From Balaenoptera acutorostrata (Eukaryota > Chordata > Mammalia > Artiodactyla > Balaenopteridae), in NCBI RefSeq assembly GCF_949987535.1, contig NC_080066.1, forward strand, positions 128,568,335 through 128,632,334: a DNA stretch of 64,000 nt, written 5' to 3'. Of the stretch, positions 47,801 through 58,700 are shown piece after piece; the stretch's first letter is position 1, and each line of letters begins with the position of its first letter. A program made the position numbers and the translations under genes. The notes under the pieces were generated by a model. The model did not search any database, was not told where the DNA came from, and worked only from the letters and a program-made list of their open reading frames with translations.

Positions 47801-48194
47801 TTTTTATTTGTTTTGAACGTTTATAGCAGCTTTATTTATAATTGCCAAAACTTGGAAGCAAATAAGCTGTCCCTCAATAGTTGAATGGACAAACTGTGAT
47901 ACATCCATACAATGGAATATCATTCAATGACAAAGAAATGAGCTATAAATCCATAAAAGGACATGGACGAAACTTAGATGCATGTTTCTCAGTGGAAAAA
48001 GCCAGTCTGAAAAGGCTACATACTGTATGATTCCAACACATGTCATTCTGGAAAAGGCAAAAGTCTAGACACAGTAAAAAGAACAGTGGTTGCCAGGAGT
48101 TTAGGGGAGCAGCAGAGAGAGGAGAGATGAATAGGACCAAAGGGAACTTTAGGGAAGTGAAACTGTTCTTTATGTTACTGTAATGGTGAATACA
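47801..48194 (+). mobile_element. L1 fragment lacking 3' end and poly(A), flanked by 15-bp duplication
   Basis: Sense ORF2 C-terminal and early 3' UTR sequence: 'tatagcagctttatttataa', 'atccatacaatggaatatca', 'actgtatgattccaacacat' and 'acagtggttgccaggagttt'. It stops at 'actgtaatggtgaatac', short of the L1 end, with no A-tail. ATCATGGGCTTTTTA occurs on both sides (47786-47800 and 48195-48209) without a mismatch. Confidence 0.85.
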
Positions 48195-48839
48195 ATCATG
48201 GGCTTTTTAGACTGGCCGTTATTTTCTTTCTGCATTGTAAATTGTCATTCTATTATCTTTTGGCTATCATAATTTATATTGAGAAACTTGCTGTCATTGC
48301 TGCTCCTTTGAAGATAAGATACCCATTTATCTTGGCGTTTTAACATTTTTCTTTTAGCTTATGGTTTCCAGCAGTTTTACTATGATGCATCTTAGAGTGG
48401 TTTTCTTTATCTTCTTGGGACTTACAGAGCTTCTTGAATCTGTGGCTTGATGTGTTCGTGATTTGGAGAATATTTTCAGACATTTTCTCTTCATATAATT
48501 ATTTTGATTCACTCTCTTGCACCTCTCCATCTGCATACATATATATAGAACTTTTACTATGTCCTACAAGTCTCTTATGACTTTTTCTATATTTTCCATT
48601 CTTTTTCTCTCTTTACTCCTGTTTTAGTATTTTCTATTGATCTGACTTCTAGTTTACTATTCTCAAGGCAGAATTTTGGTGTTAAGAATGAGAGAGAAAA
48701 ACAGGCATAAGGATCTTGCCAGGTGACTGGGGTACACAGAACTGTCAAGATTCCTCCTCACTACTGCCTATGGTGGTTTAGGGTGTAGGGAGAATTGGTG
48801 TTATTCTGAGTAGAAGAAGTTCTAGACTTCTCTCTAGGT

Positions 48840-48935
48840 TTTTGAAGAGAAATAAATGATATAATAAAATTAAGGCCCTTAGCACTGTACTTCACACATG
48901 ATTAAGTACTTGATGAATGTTACTAGTACTAATAT
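48840..48935 (+). mobile_element. MIR SINE 3' fragment
   Basis: 'cttagcactgtacttcacac' then 'atgattaagtacttgatgaa' and 'tgttactagtact' is the MIR tail. Confidence 0.6.
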
Positions 48936-49084
48936 TACTGGACCTTGCTGATATGAGCTCTGTGCTTTCCACATCCATGTTCTCTGTATCACGATAACCT
49001 CTGAATTTTGTGTCCTGGGTGCAAGGTTAACTGCAGCTTCTGCTTTCAGCCAAGATAGAGTGACAGGGATGGGATTTATCTATC

Positions 49085-49498
49085 TGCTTGTATTAATCTG
49101 TTTGTACTGCTATAACAAAATACCACAAACTGAGTGCTTTAAACATCAGAAACTTATTTCTTCCCAGTTCTGGAGGCCAGAAGTTCAAGATCAAGGGACC
49201 AGCAAATTTGGTTTCTGGTGAGGTATGTCTTTCTGGCTTGCAAATGGTTGCTTTCTTTCTGTGTCCTCATGTGATGTCTCTGTTGTGCTTCTGTGGGATG
49301 GAGAGAGAGAGAGAGAGAGAGAGAGGGCACTTTGGTGTTTCTTCTTATAAGGACACTATTCCTATTGGCTCAGGACCCCACCCTCAGGAACTCATTTAAT
49401 CTTAAATATTTCCTTAGAGATCACAGTCCAAATACAGCCACATTAAGTGTTAGGACCTCAACATATGATTTTAGGGGGAATATTCAGTCTATGACACT
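49085..49498 (-). mobile_element. MaLR (MLT1/MST-type) LTR, antisense
   Basis: 'tgtattaatctgtttgtact' with 'gctataacaaaataccacaa', 'cccagttctggaggccagaa', 'cttcttataaggacactatt', 'ccaccctcaggaactcattt' and 'gttaggacctcaacatatga' is the antisense MaLR LTR order. An (AG)n expansion sits inside. Confidence 0.85.
49301..49326. repeat. (GA)13 microsatellite
   Basis: Uninterrupted GA units within the antisense LTR. They give low-complexity Arg/Glu frames that are not genes. Confidence 0.95.
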
Positions 49499-49724
49499 AG
49501 CTAAAACAATTTAAAAAACAATAAAAGTATATGAAACAATGGTTCTCAAGACTTTGAAAATAGGCAAAAAAGAACCATGGTCTCTCAGAGATGGGAAGAA
49601 AATGAGATGAAATCTACATTTGCTCCAGTTTACTGCCTGAAGCAAATATCAGATGTTGGAATAGAGAAAGTAAGCAAGATGAGGCCTGATAAGTCTCCTT
49701 ACGTATAAGAGATAGAACTGTGGG

Positions 49725-50600
49725 TCTGGGAAGACCAAGATGGCTAGAGTTTCTTTCAGAGTACCAGAAGGAGGAGAAAGGCACAGAGAGAAAACTCTGG
49801 AGATGCAAATACCCCATAAGTATTCAGCTGAGCACTGCTCAGGACACACGTATGAAGAAACTACCCAAACCTGGGAAAGAATTGCCAGAAAGGATTAGAA
49901 GAATAATCCCCAGAGCTCACACATGGCCAGAAATAGTACATTTTTCCATCAGTCAAAGTGGGGAACTTCATAACTCGTGGGGCATACTGTAGAGCACTCA
50001 GTTGTGAGAAAAAAAATGAAACCTTGAATAAATGCTGCTATATTCCCATCCAAAAATGTTTAAAAGCAAGCCCCCAAAAGATTACATTGCTTCCAAGAAA
50101 CTTAACTATATACCAGGATAAAGCTCAAAATTATTTATAGAAATACAGAAATGTTCAGCATCTAACAAAGCAAAATTTTTAATGTTGGATCCAATAAAAA
50201 GTTACAGGCATGCAAAAAAACAAACCAAAGAAATAACCCTCACATCTGTCAACTGACATTGATAACAATAATAGCATTAGTAGAAAAGGCCTTTAAAAGA
50301 GTATGACTGTATTTTATACATTCAAGATGTTTGAGGAATGATTGAACATGTTAAGAAGAGAAATGGAAGATTTAAACACTATTTAAGTTGAACTTTTAAA
50401 GAGGGAAACTACAATGGGTGAGATAAAACATACACTGGGTATGATTAATGGCAAACCAGACATTGCAGAAAAATATGACAAGTGAAGTTGAAAACCGTGA
50501 TAGAACTTATCTAAAATGAAACACAGAGAGAAAAAGGACTTAAATAAAAGACCAGCACATCAGAGAGCTGTGGGACAAACCGAAAGCAATGTTTCAAGAT
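49725..50600 (+). mobile_element. Ancient L1M/HAL1 5' part, sense
   Basis: It opens with 'aagaccaagatggctagagt', a YY1-like L1 start. It later contains an eroded ORF1 coiled-coil region ('gtttgaggaatgattgaaca', 'atggaagatttaaacactat', 'agcacatcagagagctgtgg') in the order of L1M ORF1. The frames at 49720-49992 and 49958-50140 are by-products. Confidence 0.55.
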
Positions 50601-51746
50601 GAGGTTCTGTGAGATGGTGCTTCAAGGAAGGGAACTGGTTCGGAATTTATTAAGTCAAAAACAATCACAAAAAGTCCATAGCCTATATTAGGCTTTCCAA
50701 GTTTGCTGTTGGTGCAGTTGAGTTAGAGGCAACAATCATAAGTTCACATTCATGCTGTTTTTCTGTTGATTTCTGTGGTTACTCTATGTGCATTGTTTCT
50801 CCTTCTTGTGTGCTAAGAACTTCCAATTTCTCATACCCTCTGCATTTCGGGTTCTGCAAATCCTCATTTTCATTATGCTCAAGATTTTTCATAATATTGT
50901 AAAGCCATTATACAGTGTTTGACACATGCTTACATATTTGATGAATGCCATTTAATGTCTTTAGTACAATCCTCCTGAAAAAAAAAATCAAGTTGTTAGG
51001 TATATTGTACTGCAATGCAACAATTTATAACACATGATTTGAACTGGTGTTTTACTAATTCAAGGGTAAACATGTGTTTGGCAGACTTCTAGAGTTAACC
51101 AGGAGTAGTCATAGCCAATGAAATTGTTTTAAATTTCACAGGGGCATTTGGATTTCAGATGCAATGGGGCACTCTGGATGAGACTGTAGCCTATTATTTT
51201 TGATACAAAGGATAGGAAAAATAATCATTTAAAAGTTGTATTTTCTTTTGTCTCTAGAGGTAGAGATTTCAGTTTACTTTGGGGTCAGGGTGCTGCCTCA
51301 TTTTAGGCAAATCACCTCAATGGACTTTGGATTTAGCCAGCTGTTAGGAAAATTGTTAACCAGGAGTTATACCAGAGGTAATATATATTGGTAGGTGTAG
51401 ATGTACTGGAGTAATATGTCTAAGGATGTTTGCTTTATTTGTTTGTGAGGTGAAGTGAGAAAATGGAAAAATACATTTTTGTGTGCGCTGAATGGAGAGA
51501 GTTATTTCCTTAGTGAAGACATGAGTGGTTTTTGCTGTTGATTTTTATTCCTGGGTGGTTTCTGTGTTGTTCATTTTTATTTTTGAGAGTTACTTGCCGG
51601 AGATGAGTAATTGAGAGAAGAGGCAGAAAAACTTTCATGAGAATTTTGTTGAAATTTTGGACCCAAATACTGTGGTTTGAGACACATTTGAAAATTTTCG
51701 CTCAGAGTTGAAAAGATAGCCATTTTTTTTCTGCCTGCACTCAGAA
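50601..51746. other. Unassigned DNA
   Basis: A possible L2/MIR tail ('acagtgtttgacacatgctt') lies near 50913-50960. Nothing else recognised. Confidence 0.4.
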
Positions 51747-51760
51747 CCGGCCCTATTCTT

Positions 51761-52086
51761 TTTGTTTTAAACATTTTCATTGTATCTTCTTTTATTTTAT
51801 TAATTTATTTATTATTTAATTTTTTGCTGTGTTGGGTCTTCGTTTCTGTGCAAGGGCTTTCTCTAGTTGTGGCGAGCGGGGGCCACTCTTCATCGCGGTG
51901 CGCAGGCCTCTCACTATCGCGGCCTCTCTTGTTGCGGAGCACAGGCTCCAGACGCGCAGGCTCAGCAGTTGTGGCTCACGGGCCTAGCTGCTCCGTGGCA
52001 TGTGGGATCCTCCCAGACCAGGGCTCGAACCGGTGTCCCCTGCATTGGCAAGCGGATTCTCAACCACTGCGCCACCAGGGAAGCCC
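51761..52086 (-). mobile_element. CHR-2 SINE, antisense, full length with perfect duplication
   Basis: On the minus strand from 52086 it starts 'gggcttccctggtggcgcag', the tRNA-like head with A box, followed by a B-box-type 'ggttcgagc' word, the CHR body rich in CpG, and an A/T-rich tail. CCGGCCCTATTCTT flanks it at 51747-51760 and 52087-52100 with no mismatch. The three open frames of 65-110 codons are SINE sequence. Confidence 0.97.
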
Positions 52087-52100
52087 CCGGCCCTATTCTT

Positions 52101-52629
52101 ATACCACAGAGAGTGGGACATTTTTGGAGTACCAGTAAAAACACCCCTGGAAAGGACATTACTTATTTCTTAAGAAACTCCATTGACAGGTGGAAATAGG
52201 CCATCACTTTGGGATGATTTAAGGGGCAATGACAATGCGCAGGGGAACCTGGGGCAGCAGCAAAGGAAGACCCTGAGTTGCAACTACAGGGGACTCACTA
52301 CATTATGAGAACAAGTGACATTCTCCTTTTTAGACTCCCAGTAAATAACAAGAGAGCAGTCTATCTTGCTTAGTTTGAGATGCAGCATTATGAGGGGGAA
52401 ACACAAAATTTATAATATGGAAACATGACTATATTTGTTCATATCTTGGTGAGGCCTCAACATTTGGGCTACTCATGATTTGCATCTCATAGTAGAGAAG
52501 AACTAGGATCAACCAGCACATTCACATTCTTGATGTGTGTGATCAATAGATAACCTTTATTAAATAAGGGATTATCCTTGACTGTATAAACACAAATAAT
52601 TACAGCTCAATTAATTTGCTAAAGGCATT
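52101..52629. other. Unassigned DNA
   Basis: No feature recognised. Confidence 0.4.
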
Positions 52630-52687
52630 TATGTTTTTTTGTTTTTTATTTTATTGAAGTAGAATTGATTTACAGTGTTGTGTAATG
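52630..52687 (-). mobile_element. Tiny L1 3' UTR insertion, antisense
   Basis: 'ttattttattgaagtagaat' then 'tgatttacagtgttgtgtaa' is the last 50 or so bases of an L1 3' UTR in reverse. 'gcatttatgttttt' before it and 'gcatttatgtttt' after it (from about 52687) are the probable duplication. Confidence 0.85.
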
Positions 52688-53572
52688 CATTTATGTTTTG
52701 ATATGAACCTGGTTAATGTCAATATTAACAAAACAATTGGCTAAAGAGCAAAATAATACTGGAAATCTATCTGGTAGTGAGTGTCATTCTGAATATAGCC
52801 CATTGAAATGCTGCATATGTGAATGTGCAAAAAGACGGCAGAACTGGCTGGAGATGGGATTTCAGCCCTTAAATTACATTGCTTTCATATACATGAATGC
52901 TAAGCACTTTTGGAAACATTATAACATTATAGATCTTGAGGAAAGCAAAATAAGTGGAAATAAACAAACAAATGGTAACTTTGAAAATGAGAAATTCTAT
53001 CCTAACTGTAGATTAATTAATCAGATATGAGTGGACATGCATTTTTAAGTTTGAGTTGTTTTTTTTTTTTTGCCCAGCTCGAGATTTTTTTTAAACTCAG
53101 AGATAATCTAATAAGTAAAATCTTGAGAATTAATGGGCGTTTAACTGAAGTCCCACAGTAATAAGAAAATGAAGTTTTCCAACAATTCAGCATTCCTCAC
53201 TGATATAAATGTTGCACTGGGCATTTCAAGCATTTTCAAAATGTTGCATCCTGTCAGGGCAGAGGATACAGGTTGTGATGCCAGCTTCCTTTCATACATG
53301 GATTTAGTTGAAGTCAGAGTTCACCACTGTGCCTCTGACAGAAGCTCTCCTATTCCACTTTTGACATGTCACTTAATTTGCTCCCCTATCTAACAGACTT
53401 TTCTAAAAAGAGAGTTTTAAAAACATAGGATAGCAAACACTTTTTCCTGACAGAATTTGACCTCTTATTATTTGGAGTTAGTCCTTGTTACTTTCCCAAG
53501 TGGTTCATTTAAAGGAGTCAATTTAAATTGCCCTGCCTTTCAAGTAAATACACAAGGGCTAGAAGCACACTT
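52688..53572. other. Unassigned DNA
   Basis: A T12 tract is at 53060-53071. Frames of 104 and 74 codons show no family motif. No repeat assigned with confidence. Confidence 0.4.
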
Positions 53573-53592
53573 AAGAATCTGGAGTTTTCTTT

Positions 53593-53712
53593 TTTCTTCG
53601 TTTTTGGCTGCACCTCACGGTATGTGGGATCTTAGTTCCCCTATCAGGGATGGAACCCACACCCCCTGCATTGGAAGCGCAGTCTTAACCACTGGACCAC
53701 CAGGGAAGACCC
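53593..53712 (-). mobile_element. CHR-1-like short tRNA-derived SINE, antisense
   Basis: On the plus strand: 'tttttggctgcacctcacgg', 'tatgtgggatcttagttccc', 'atggaacccacaccccctgc' and 'cactggaccaccagggaaga'. This is the short CHR form without the long body. The flank AAGAATCTGGAGTTTTCTTT (53573-53592) recurs at 53713-53732 with two mismatches. Confidence 0.93.
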
Positions 53713-53732
53713 AGGAATCTGGAATTTTCTTT

Positions 53733-55242
53733 ATGCTCTTTTTTTTTAATACCATAAGATAAAATATAGCAGTAGAAGAGAGCTGTGATAGGCTCTGGTA
53801 AGCTAAAAATGTATAAGATTTTAAATGGCTTGTTTTAGCCAGAATTTCCTAAAAGAGAGAGCTTACAAAATTATTTAATATATTTCAGTTTAAATTAGGA
53901 AAATATCATAATGTTAACTGTGGTAAACAGCATTTATTAGGCATAAAGAGTGATATAGATTTATTTTTAGTAAAAATTTAGTTTTAAACAAATTATTTCA
54001 TATTATGGAAAAAGTAAGCTTGTAGGTACAAGGAATGCTATACGATTATGATAATATCTATGTAAGAAACTGAGAAAATTAGAATACTGGAAGTAATATT
54101 ATGAAAATTAAGCTTATCACTGAATATTAAATTTCAAATAAGATATCAGGCCATCTGACAATGCTATGAAGATATGCAAAAAAAAAAAAAAATCTATGAT
54201 CTTCTCACATCTGAAACTGAAAGCAAAGTATGACTAAATTAGAACAGCAGTATATAAGTATTTTGTTTTTTTTTTCGTTTTATGTCTATCATTTCAGTGT
54301 CTAAGAGAAGTTTGCTCCACACTTACAGCTAGAATATTCATTTATTAAATGAAAACAAAATATGTAGAACCCAGCATGACCTAGAATATGAACACATTAC
54401 TTGTCTTTGTGAGGATTACAGTCAGAGGTTGGGATATAAACTAGAATGAACAAGGAAGCTTAATAAGTGCTCAAATAGGGGTATCACCTAGTAAGATTTT
54501 ATTTTTCATATACTGTGAGGATTAGATCTGTAGCCATTTGTTTAGTTAATTATGTTGATTCAAAAGGATACTAAAATTTCTATTATTTCCCCAAGAAAGC
54601 CAAATGGTTACATCCTAGACTAGACCCTTAAGTTAAGCTCTCAAGGTTCAGAAACTTGGGAGCACTATAGCCTTAGCTATTTAAATTGCAAAAAGGAATG
54701 ACGTTCAGAACCTTGGAGACATCTCTAGGTCATAAAAGCCAGAGAGACACTAGAGCTTATCTGGACCTTGGAAGGATGTATTTACATTCCAAAAGGTTAA
54801 AGCGAAAACCAGGATTCTTTCCATCCTATCTCCAAGGAGGAAAGGGGAGGAGGAGGTACTTGCCTCTCTCCTTGGTAAGTAGAGAAAATCCAGTTTTCTC
54901 CATCCTTTGCCTATGGAATGACTTTCACTTATGTAGGGACTTGTTCCATCTGGTTTTCATCACGTCACCCTAGAGGTAAGGATCAGAGTAAAGGGAACTG
55001 ACACATTATTATTTACATAATTATAATAACTAATGAATCTCTTAGCCAGAACACCTAATGTGCACATTTAGGATAAAATTAATAAAGATGACTATTAAAA
55101 ACTCAACAAATCCAAACGGTGCAATTCTAGAATCTGTCAAACCACATTCTTCTCTTACAAAATGCTAAAAATCTCACAAAGCTGCAATAAAAAATTAGTA
55201 TGGTAATTTAACAAAAATAAGGGAGACTAATTGAACAAAACA
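53733..55242. other. Unassigned DNA
   Basis: A13 tract near 54179-54192. The 95-codon frame at 54686-54973 is not recognised and has no support as an exon. No repeat assigned. Confidence 0.4.
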
Positions 55243-55322
55243 TTGGGTTGGTCAAAAAGTTTGTTCAGGTTTTTCTGTAATATCTTATGGAAAAACCCGA
55301 ACGAACTTTTTGGCCAACCCAA
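55243..55322. mobile_element. 80-bp mariner-type MITE, near-perfect palindrome
   Basis: The left arm begins TTGGGTTGGTCAAAAAGTTT and the right arm ends with the complement (…TTTTTGGCCAACCCAA). The two arms pair across almost the whole element around 'taatatcttatgg', with only a few G-T or mismatched positions. It is the Tc1/mariner-derived terminal-repeat pair found across even-toed ungulates, with no coding capacity. The flanking dinucleotides are CA and CA in place of the canonical TA. Confidence 0.93.
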
Positions 55323-55559
55323 CACATGAACAAGAAATAGATATTAGTATAAGAGAATTTTAAAAATGAGTGATCCATTTTAAATTGGCAGAATTTTTAA
55401 ATACTATTTGTATTAACTAGTCAACATTTTTGAAAATATCAATTTGATACTCACCTCGTATATTATTTTATAATATTTTTTATGAATTAAACCACAGAAA
55501 AAGATTTAGGGCAACTGAGTTGAATAATCATTAAATAGGAAGGAGTAAATTTTAAGTTT
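55323..55559. other. AT-rich unassigned DNA
   Basis: No feature recognised. Confidence 0.4.
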
Positions 55560-55870
55560 AAGAAGTATAAAATAAATTGTAAAGATGAAAAATGATAAAT
55601 TTGACAGCAAAAAAATATATATTATGAAGTAAAGATATAGTAAATACTTGATATTATGCCAAGTAAGTAAGAGAGTAATGTTAAATAATGCCTATGCAAA
55701 CAATAGAAAAACATTTTAAGAAAAGCAGTCCACAGAATAAGAAATAACATACTTTAGAAATTGGTAAAATGTACAAGGTGTGTTACATGCAAATTAAAAT
55801 AACAATGCAACAATACTGACTATTATATAACAAATACAAAAAGGATAGACCCAAATTTTTCAAAAATTAC
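55560..55870 (+). mobile_element. Ancient L1 ORF2 fragment, sense
   Basis: 'tacatgcaaattaaaataac' then 'aatgcaacaatactgactat' follows the L1 ORF2 pattern 'aatgcaaatcaaaactacaatgagatatc' seen at 39.0 kb. The upstream 'caaacaatagaaaaacattt' also fits. Very decayed. Confidence 0.45.
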
Positions 55871-56029
55871 AATAAAATTACATTAATTGATACTTATAGA
55901 AATATGAGTAAATATAGTCTTTTCAAAAACAAAGACAACTAAAATATCCATAAAATTTAAACTAGCAATTTTTGTTTCTCCAATAGAACAATAGATCAAA
56001 AATATTAGAACTTAAATTCTAAAATTATA

Positions 56030-56780
56030 TGTCCTATATTACACAAGCTTATTTGATATTTATTGATGTTAACTTTGTAATCTAATATATGGCCATTTTT
56101 AATAAATATTTCATGTGCTTTTGAAAGGATGTGCATTCTTTGGGACACAGAATTACATATCTATAGTCAGATCAATTTTATTAATATGTATTCATGTCTT
56201 CCATACATTAATTTTTTGTCATTTTGATCTCTCAATTTCTGAGGGACATATGTTAAATTCTTCTACTATGATGTTTATAGGGGATATGGATCTTCTCCTA
56301 TGCCCTTTACTATACTCCTTATAGGAGAATTCTTACTCTATTCTTATTTTTGGAGAATTCTCATTCTCCAAATAGGTATTATTTGACAAATATATATTAT
56401 GACAAATGTTTAGAAACAATTTAGGTATTCTCATTACTTCCTGGTGTTGTGATATTTCATCAAAGAATGTATTTGTTTTTTAACATTTCTTATAAGTTAG
56501 GAGGGTTCTTCTAATTTGAGGATGTGTCTTGTTCAGTTTTAGACACTTTCCCTCTATTGTTTCCTTGAGTTTTAACCTATCTTCATTTCCTAGTCTATCT
56601 TTCTGAAAGCTCTATTTACTAGATATTGTCATTTCTGAAACAGTTTCCCAGGTTCTTAACTTTTCTCCCATGCTTTCTATTTTATTTTCTCCAATTGTTG
56701 ACTCTTGGGAAGAATTTTTCCTTTTGACATTACTGTTAATTTTCTTTTCATCTGTGCCAATTGTGCTACTGAGCTATCTG
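56030..56780 (-). mobile_element. Ancient L1 ORF2/ORF1 remnants, antisense
   Basis: 'aatatatggccatttttaat', 'cttttgaaaggatgtgcatt' and 'aaattcttctactatgatgt' match antisense L1 ORF2. From about 56440 the text is T-rich and L1M-like but less certain. Confidence 0.6.
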
Positions 56781-57015
56781 TACTGCTGCTATTGCTGTTG
56801 CTACTTAATTAGAGCAAATGTGAATCATGAGACAGATCTGATGAAGGCACTGGAAGCAGTCATGAGAGCTCTATTATCCAACCCAGGAGAAGGACAAAGG
56901 AGAATTCTCCAGGATGATCGGAGAAAAATTTCCTAGGATGATAGCTCTACAATAGACCTGAAAGAAAGTAATTCCGACAGAAGGAAACTGAGATTCCCAA
57001 AGGGAATGTTTCCAA

Positions 57016-57035
57016 GGGTGGGGGTGGGAGAGGGG
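57016..57035 (+). other. Canonical G-quadruplex motif
   Basis: GGGTGGGGGTGGGAGAGGGG has four G-runs with loops of 1, 1 and 3 bases. It stands just upstream of the MaLR LTR. Confidence 0.9.
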
Positions 57036-57044
57036 AAGGAGATC

Positions 57045-57538
57045 CACTATCATAAGATGAATTGTGACACCTCCCTCTCCAAAAAAAATTATGTTAAAGT
57101 CCTAACCCCCAGGACCTCAGAATGTTACCTTATTTGGAAAGAGAGTTGTTGCAGATATAATTAGTAGGATAAGGTCATACCAAAGTAGGATGGGCTCTTA
57201 CTCCAATATTACTGGTATCATTATAAGAAGAGGAGTAGAGACACAGAGACAGGCACATGGCAGAGGGTGGGGTGGGGGTAGGGCAGTGAACACATGCGAC
57301 AAAGGAGGTAGAGACTGAAGTGCTACAACAAGCCAAGAAACCAAAGATTGCTGGCCGACCACCAAAAGCAGGTAGAGGTGAGGAAGATTCTCCCCTACAG
57401 GTTTCAGAGGGAGCATGGCCCTGCTGACACCCTGATTTCTGACTTCCAGACTACAGAACAATGAGACAATAAATTTCTCCTGTTTTAAGCCACTTGGTTT
57501 GTGGCAATTTGTTATGGCAGCTCTAGGAAATTAATACA
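57045..57538 (+). mobile_element. MaLR MLT1-type LTR, sense
   Basis: 'gttaaagtcctaacccccag' then 'gacctcagaatgttacctta', 'atttggaaagagagttgttg', 'tggtatcattataagaagag', 'aagccaagaaaccaaagatt' and the end 'gttatggcagctctaggaaattaatac' follow the MLT1 LTR with its AATAAA. No internal region is attached. The 87-codon minus-strand frame at 57198-57461 is a by-product. Confidence 0.88.
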
Positions 57539-58119
57539 TCCATCAATTACGTGATTGGAATAGACCATAGAAGAATTATACTAAGGAACTATTAGAAAAT
57601 ATGTGAAAAGTCAACAGTGAGTACAAAGAAAATTGAATAAATTATAAAATAAAGTAATTATTAGCTAAACCAACAAAAAATGTAATAAAAAATCATAATC
57701 ACAGCACACTAAAATGTTTAGCTATGAATAATATTTGAATGGGCATAATAACATAAGCATTCAATATTGAATTAATAGAAACTTAATATAATCACAGTAA
57801 GATAATGGGAAAATAAAAGCAGAAAGAATAGCACTGCCAAAGGTCTAAATCTCATCTAACATAACAGGAAGTCAATATTTTTTTCTAAAATTGATAAATC
57901 AAAAGATAATAGTATATGCATGTTATTCATATATGAAAGTAGAAAAATAACAAAAAATTTGTGAGTCAGTGTTCCAGATGATGTGGGGGAAAAGGTGGAA
58001 AGAAGTCACAAGGGGACATCCATTTTTTGTCTTTTATTTCTATCGTTCATAAAACTATTTTACATGTTACTTTGATAAAAATAAAACCAAACATATAAAA
58101 ATTTACAGCATATTTAATG
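57539..58119. other. AT-rich unassigned DNA
   Basis: Possibly old L1 sequence, but not assignable. Confidence 0.35.
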
Positions 58120-58380
58120 GAAAATAAACATTTAGAGATTAAAAAGAACTCTTAGAAATTAAAAATACGATAATACTCATAACAGAACTTAAGTGATAAA
58201 ACCTTGAAAATCTCCCAAAAGATAGAACAGATTTTTGAAAATTTTAAGATAAATAATAAGAAACATATGTGATTACATCAAGAAGTTCATCACATAAATT
58301 CCAGAACAAACAAAATAGATAAAAGGTAAGAGAATAAAAGTCTAAAGATATCACAGATGTCAAAACATATAAGACCCATC
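58120..58380 (+). mobile_element. Possible ancient L1 ORF1 fragment, sense
   Basis: 'gattacatcaagaagttcat' then 'cacataaattccagaacaaa' resembles the old L1M ORF1 phrase 'atccaagaagctcaacaaactcc'. Weak, strongly diverged. Confidence 0.3.
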
Positions 58381-58399
58381 TTGAACCGTTTTTCTTTTC

Positions 58400-58700
58400 A
58401 CACCCATCTCCTGGAAGCCTCTACCCTCCCCCACACAAGCCTATAAGCCAACCTCATTGTTTTGTTTATCTAATTTCTGAAGGTCTTCATGCTCTTTCAC
58501 ATCTGGACCTTCTCCTATGCCCTTTTCTATGCCTGAAAATTAAACTCTGATTACCTTAGGTCTCAGTTTCAATGCTTCTCTCTGGAGAAGTAGGATCTTC
58601 CTACTTTTCTACTTTTCTAAGGGTATTCTCTATCTTTATATTGTGTACATTTCAGTGTCTCAGTAGGCTAGGGCTTTTTATAGGAACACTGAGAAACCTA
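58400..58700 (+). mobile_element. Possible L2 LINE 3' fragment, sense
   Basis: Pyrimidine-rich sequence with 'catgctctttcacatctgga' and 'tctcagtttcaatgcttctc' resembles L2, but no decisive block is present. Confidence 0.3.

Larger units (their letters stand above)
47490..48690 (-). mobile_element. Ancient L1M ORF1-region host of two later L1 pieces, antisense
   Basis: 'acatttatctcacctgtagt' then 'tttgaagattgttt' on the left, and 'ccgttattttctttctgcat', 'tcattctattatcttttggc', 'tactatgatgcatcttagag' and 'cagagcttcttgaatctgtg' on the right, are one antisense L1M segment comparable with 32.2-32.6 kb. It reads through if 47566-47775 and 47801-48194 are removed. Confidence 0.7.

Noticed and set aside
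49208..49514. Arg/Glu-rich frames near 49.3 kb
   Set aside because: They arise from a (GA)n microsatellite in an antisense MaLR LTR.
51990..52086. Possible tRNA gene because of A- and B-box-like words
   Set aside because: The head belongs to a SINE. There is no cloverleaf with a proper anticodon arm and acceptor stem, and the SINE body follows directly.
51824..52199. Frames of 104, 110 and 65 codons near 52 kb
   Set aside because: They are translations of the CHR-2 SINE and its flank; the same pattern appears wherever this SINE has inserted.
54686..54973. 95-codon frame followed by a GT donor-like word as an exon
   Set aside because: No acceptor-branch pattern, no partner exon and no recognised protein; a 'gtaag' word alone is not evidence.
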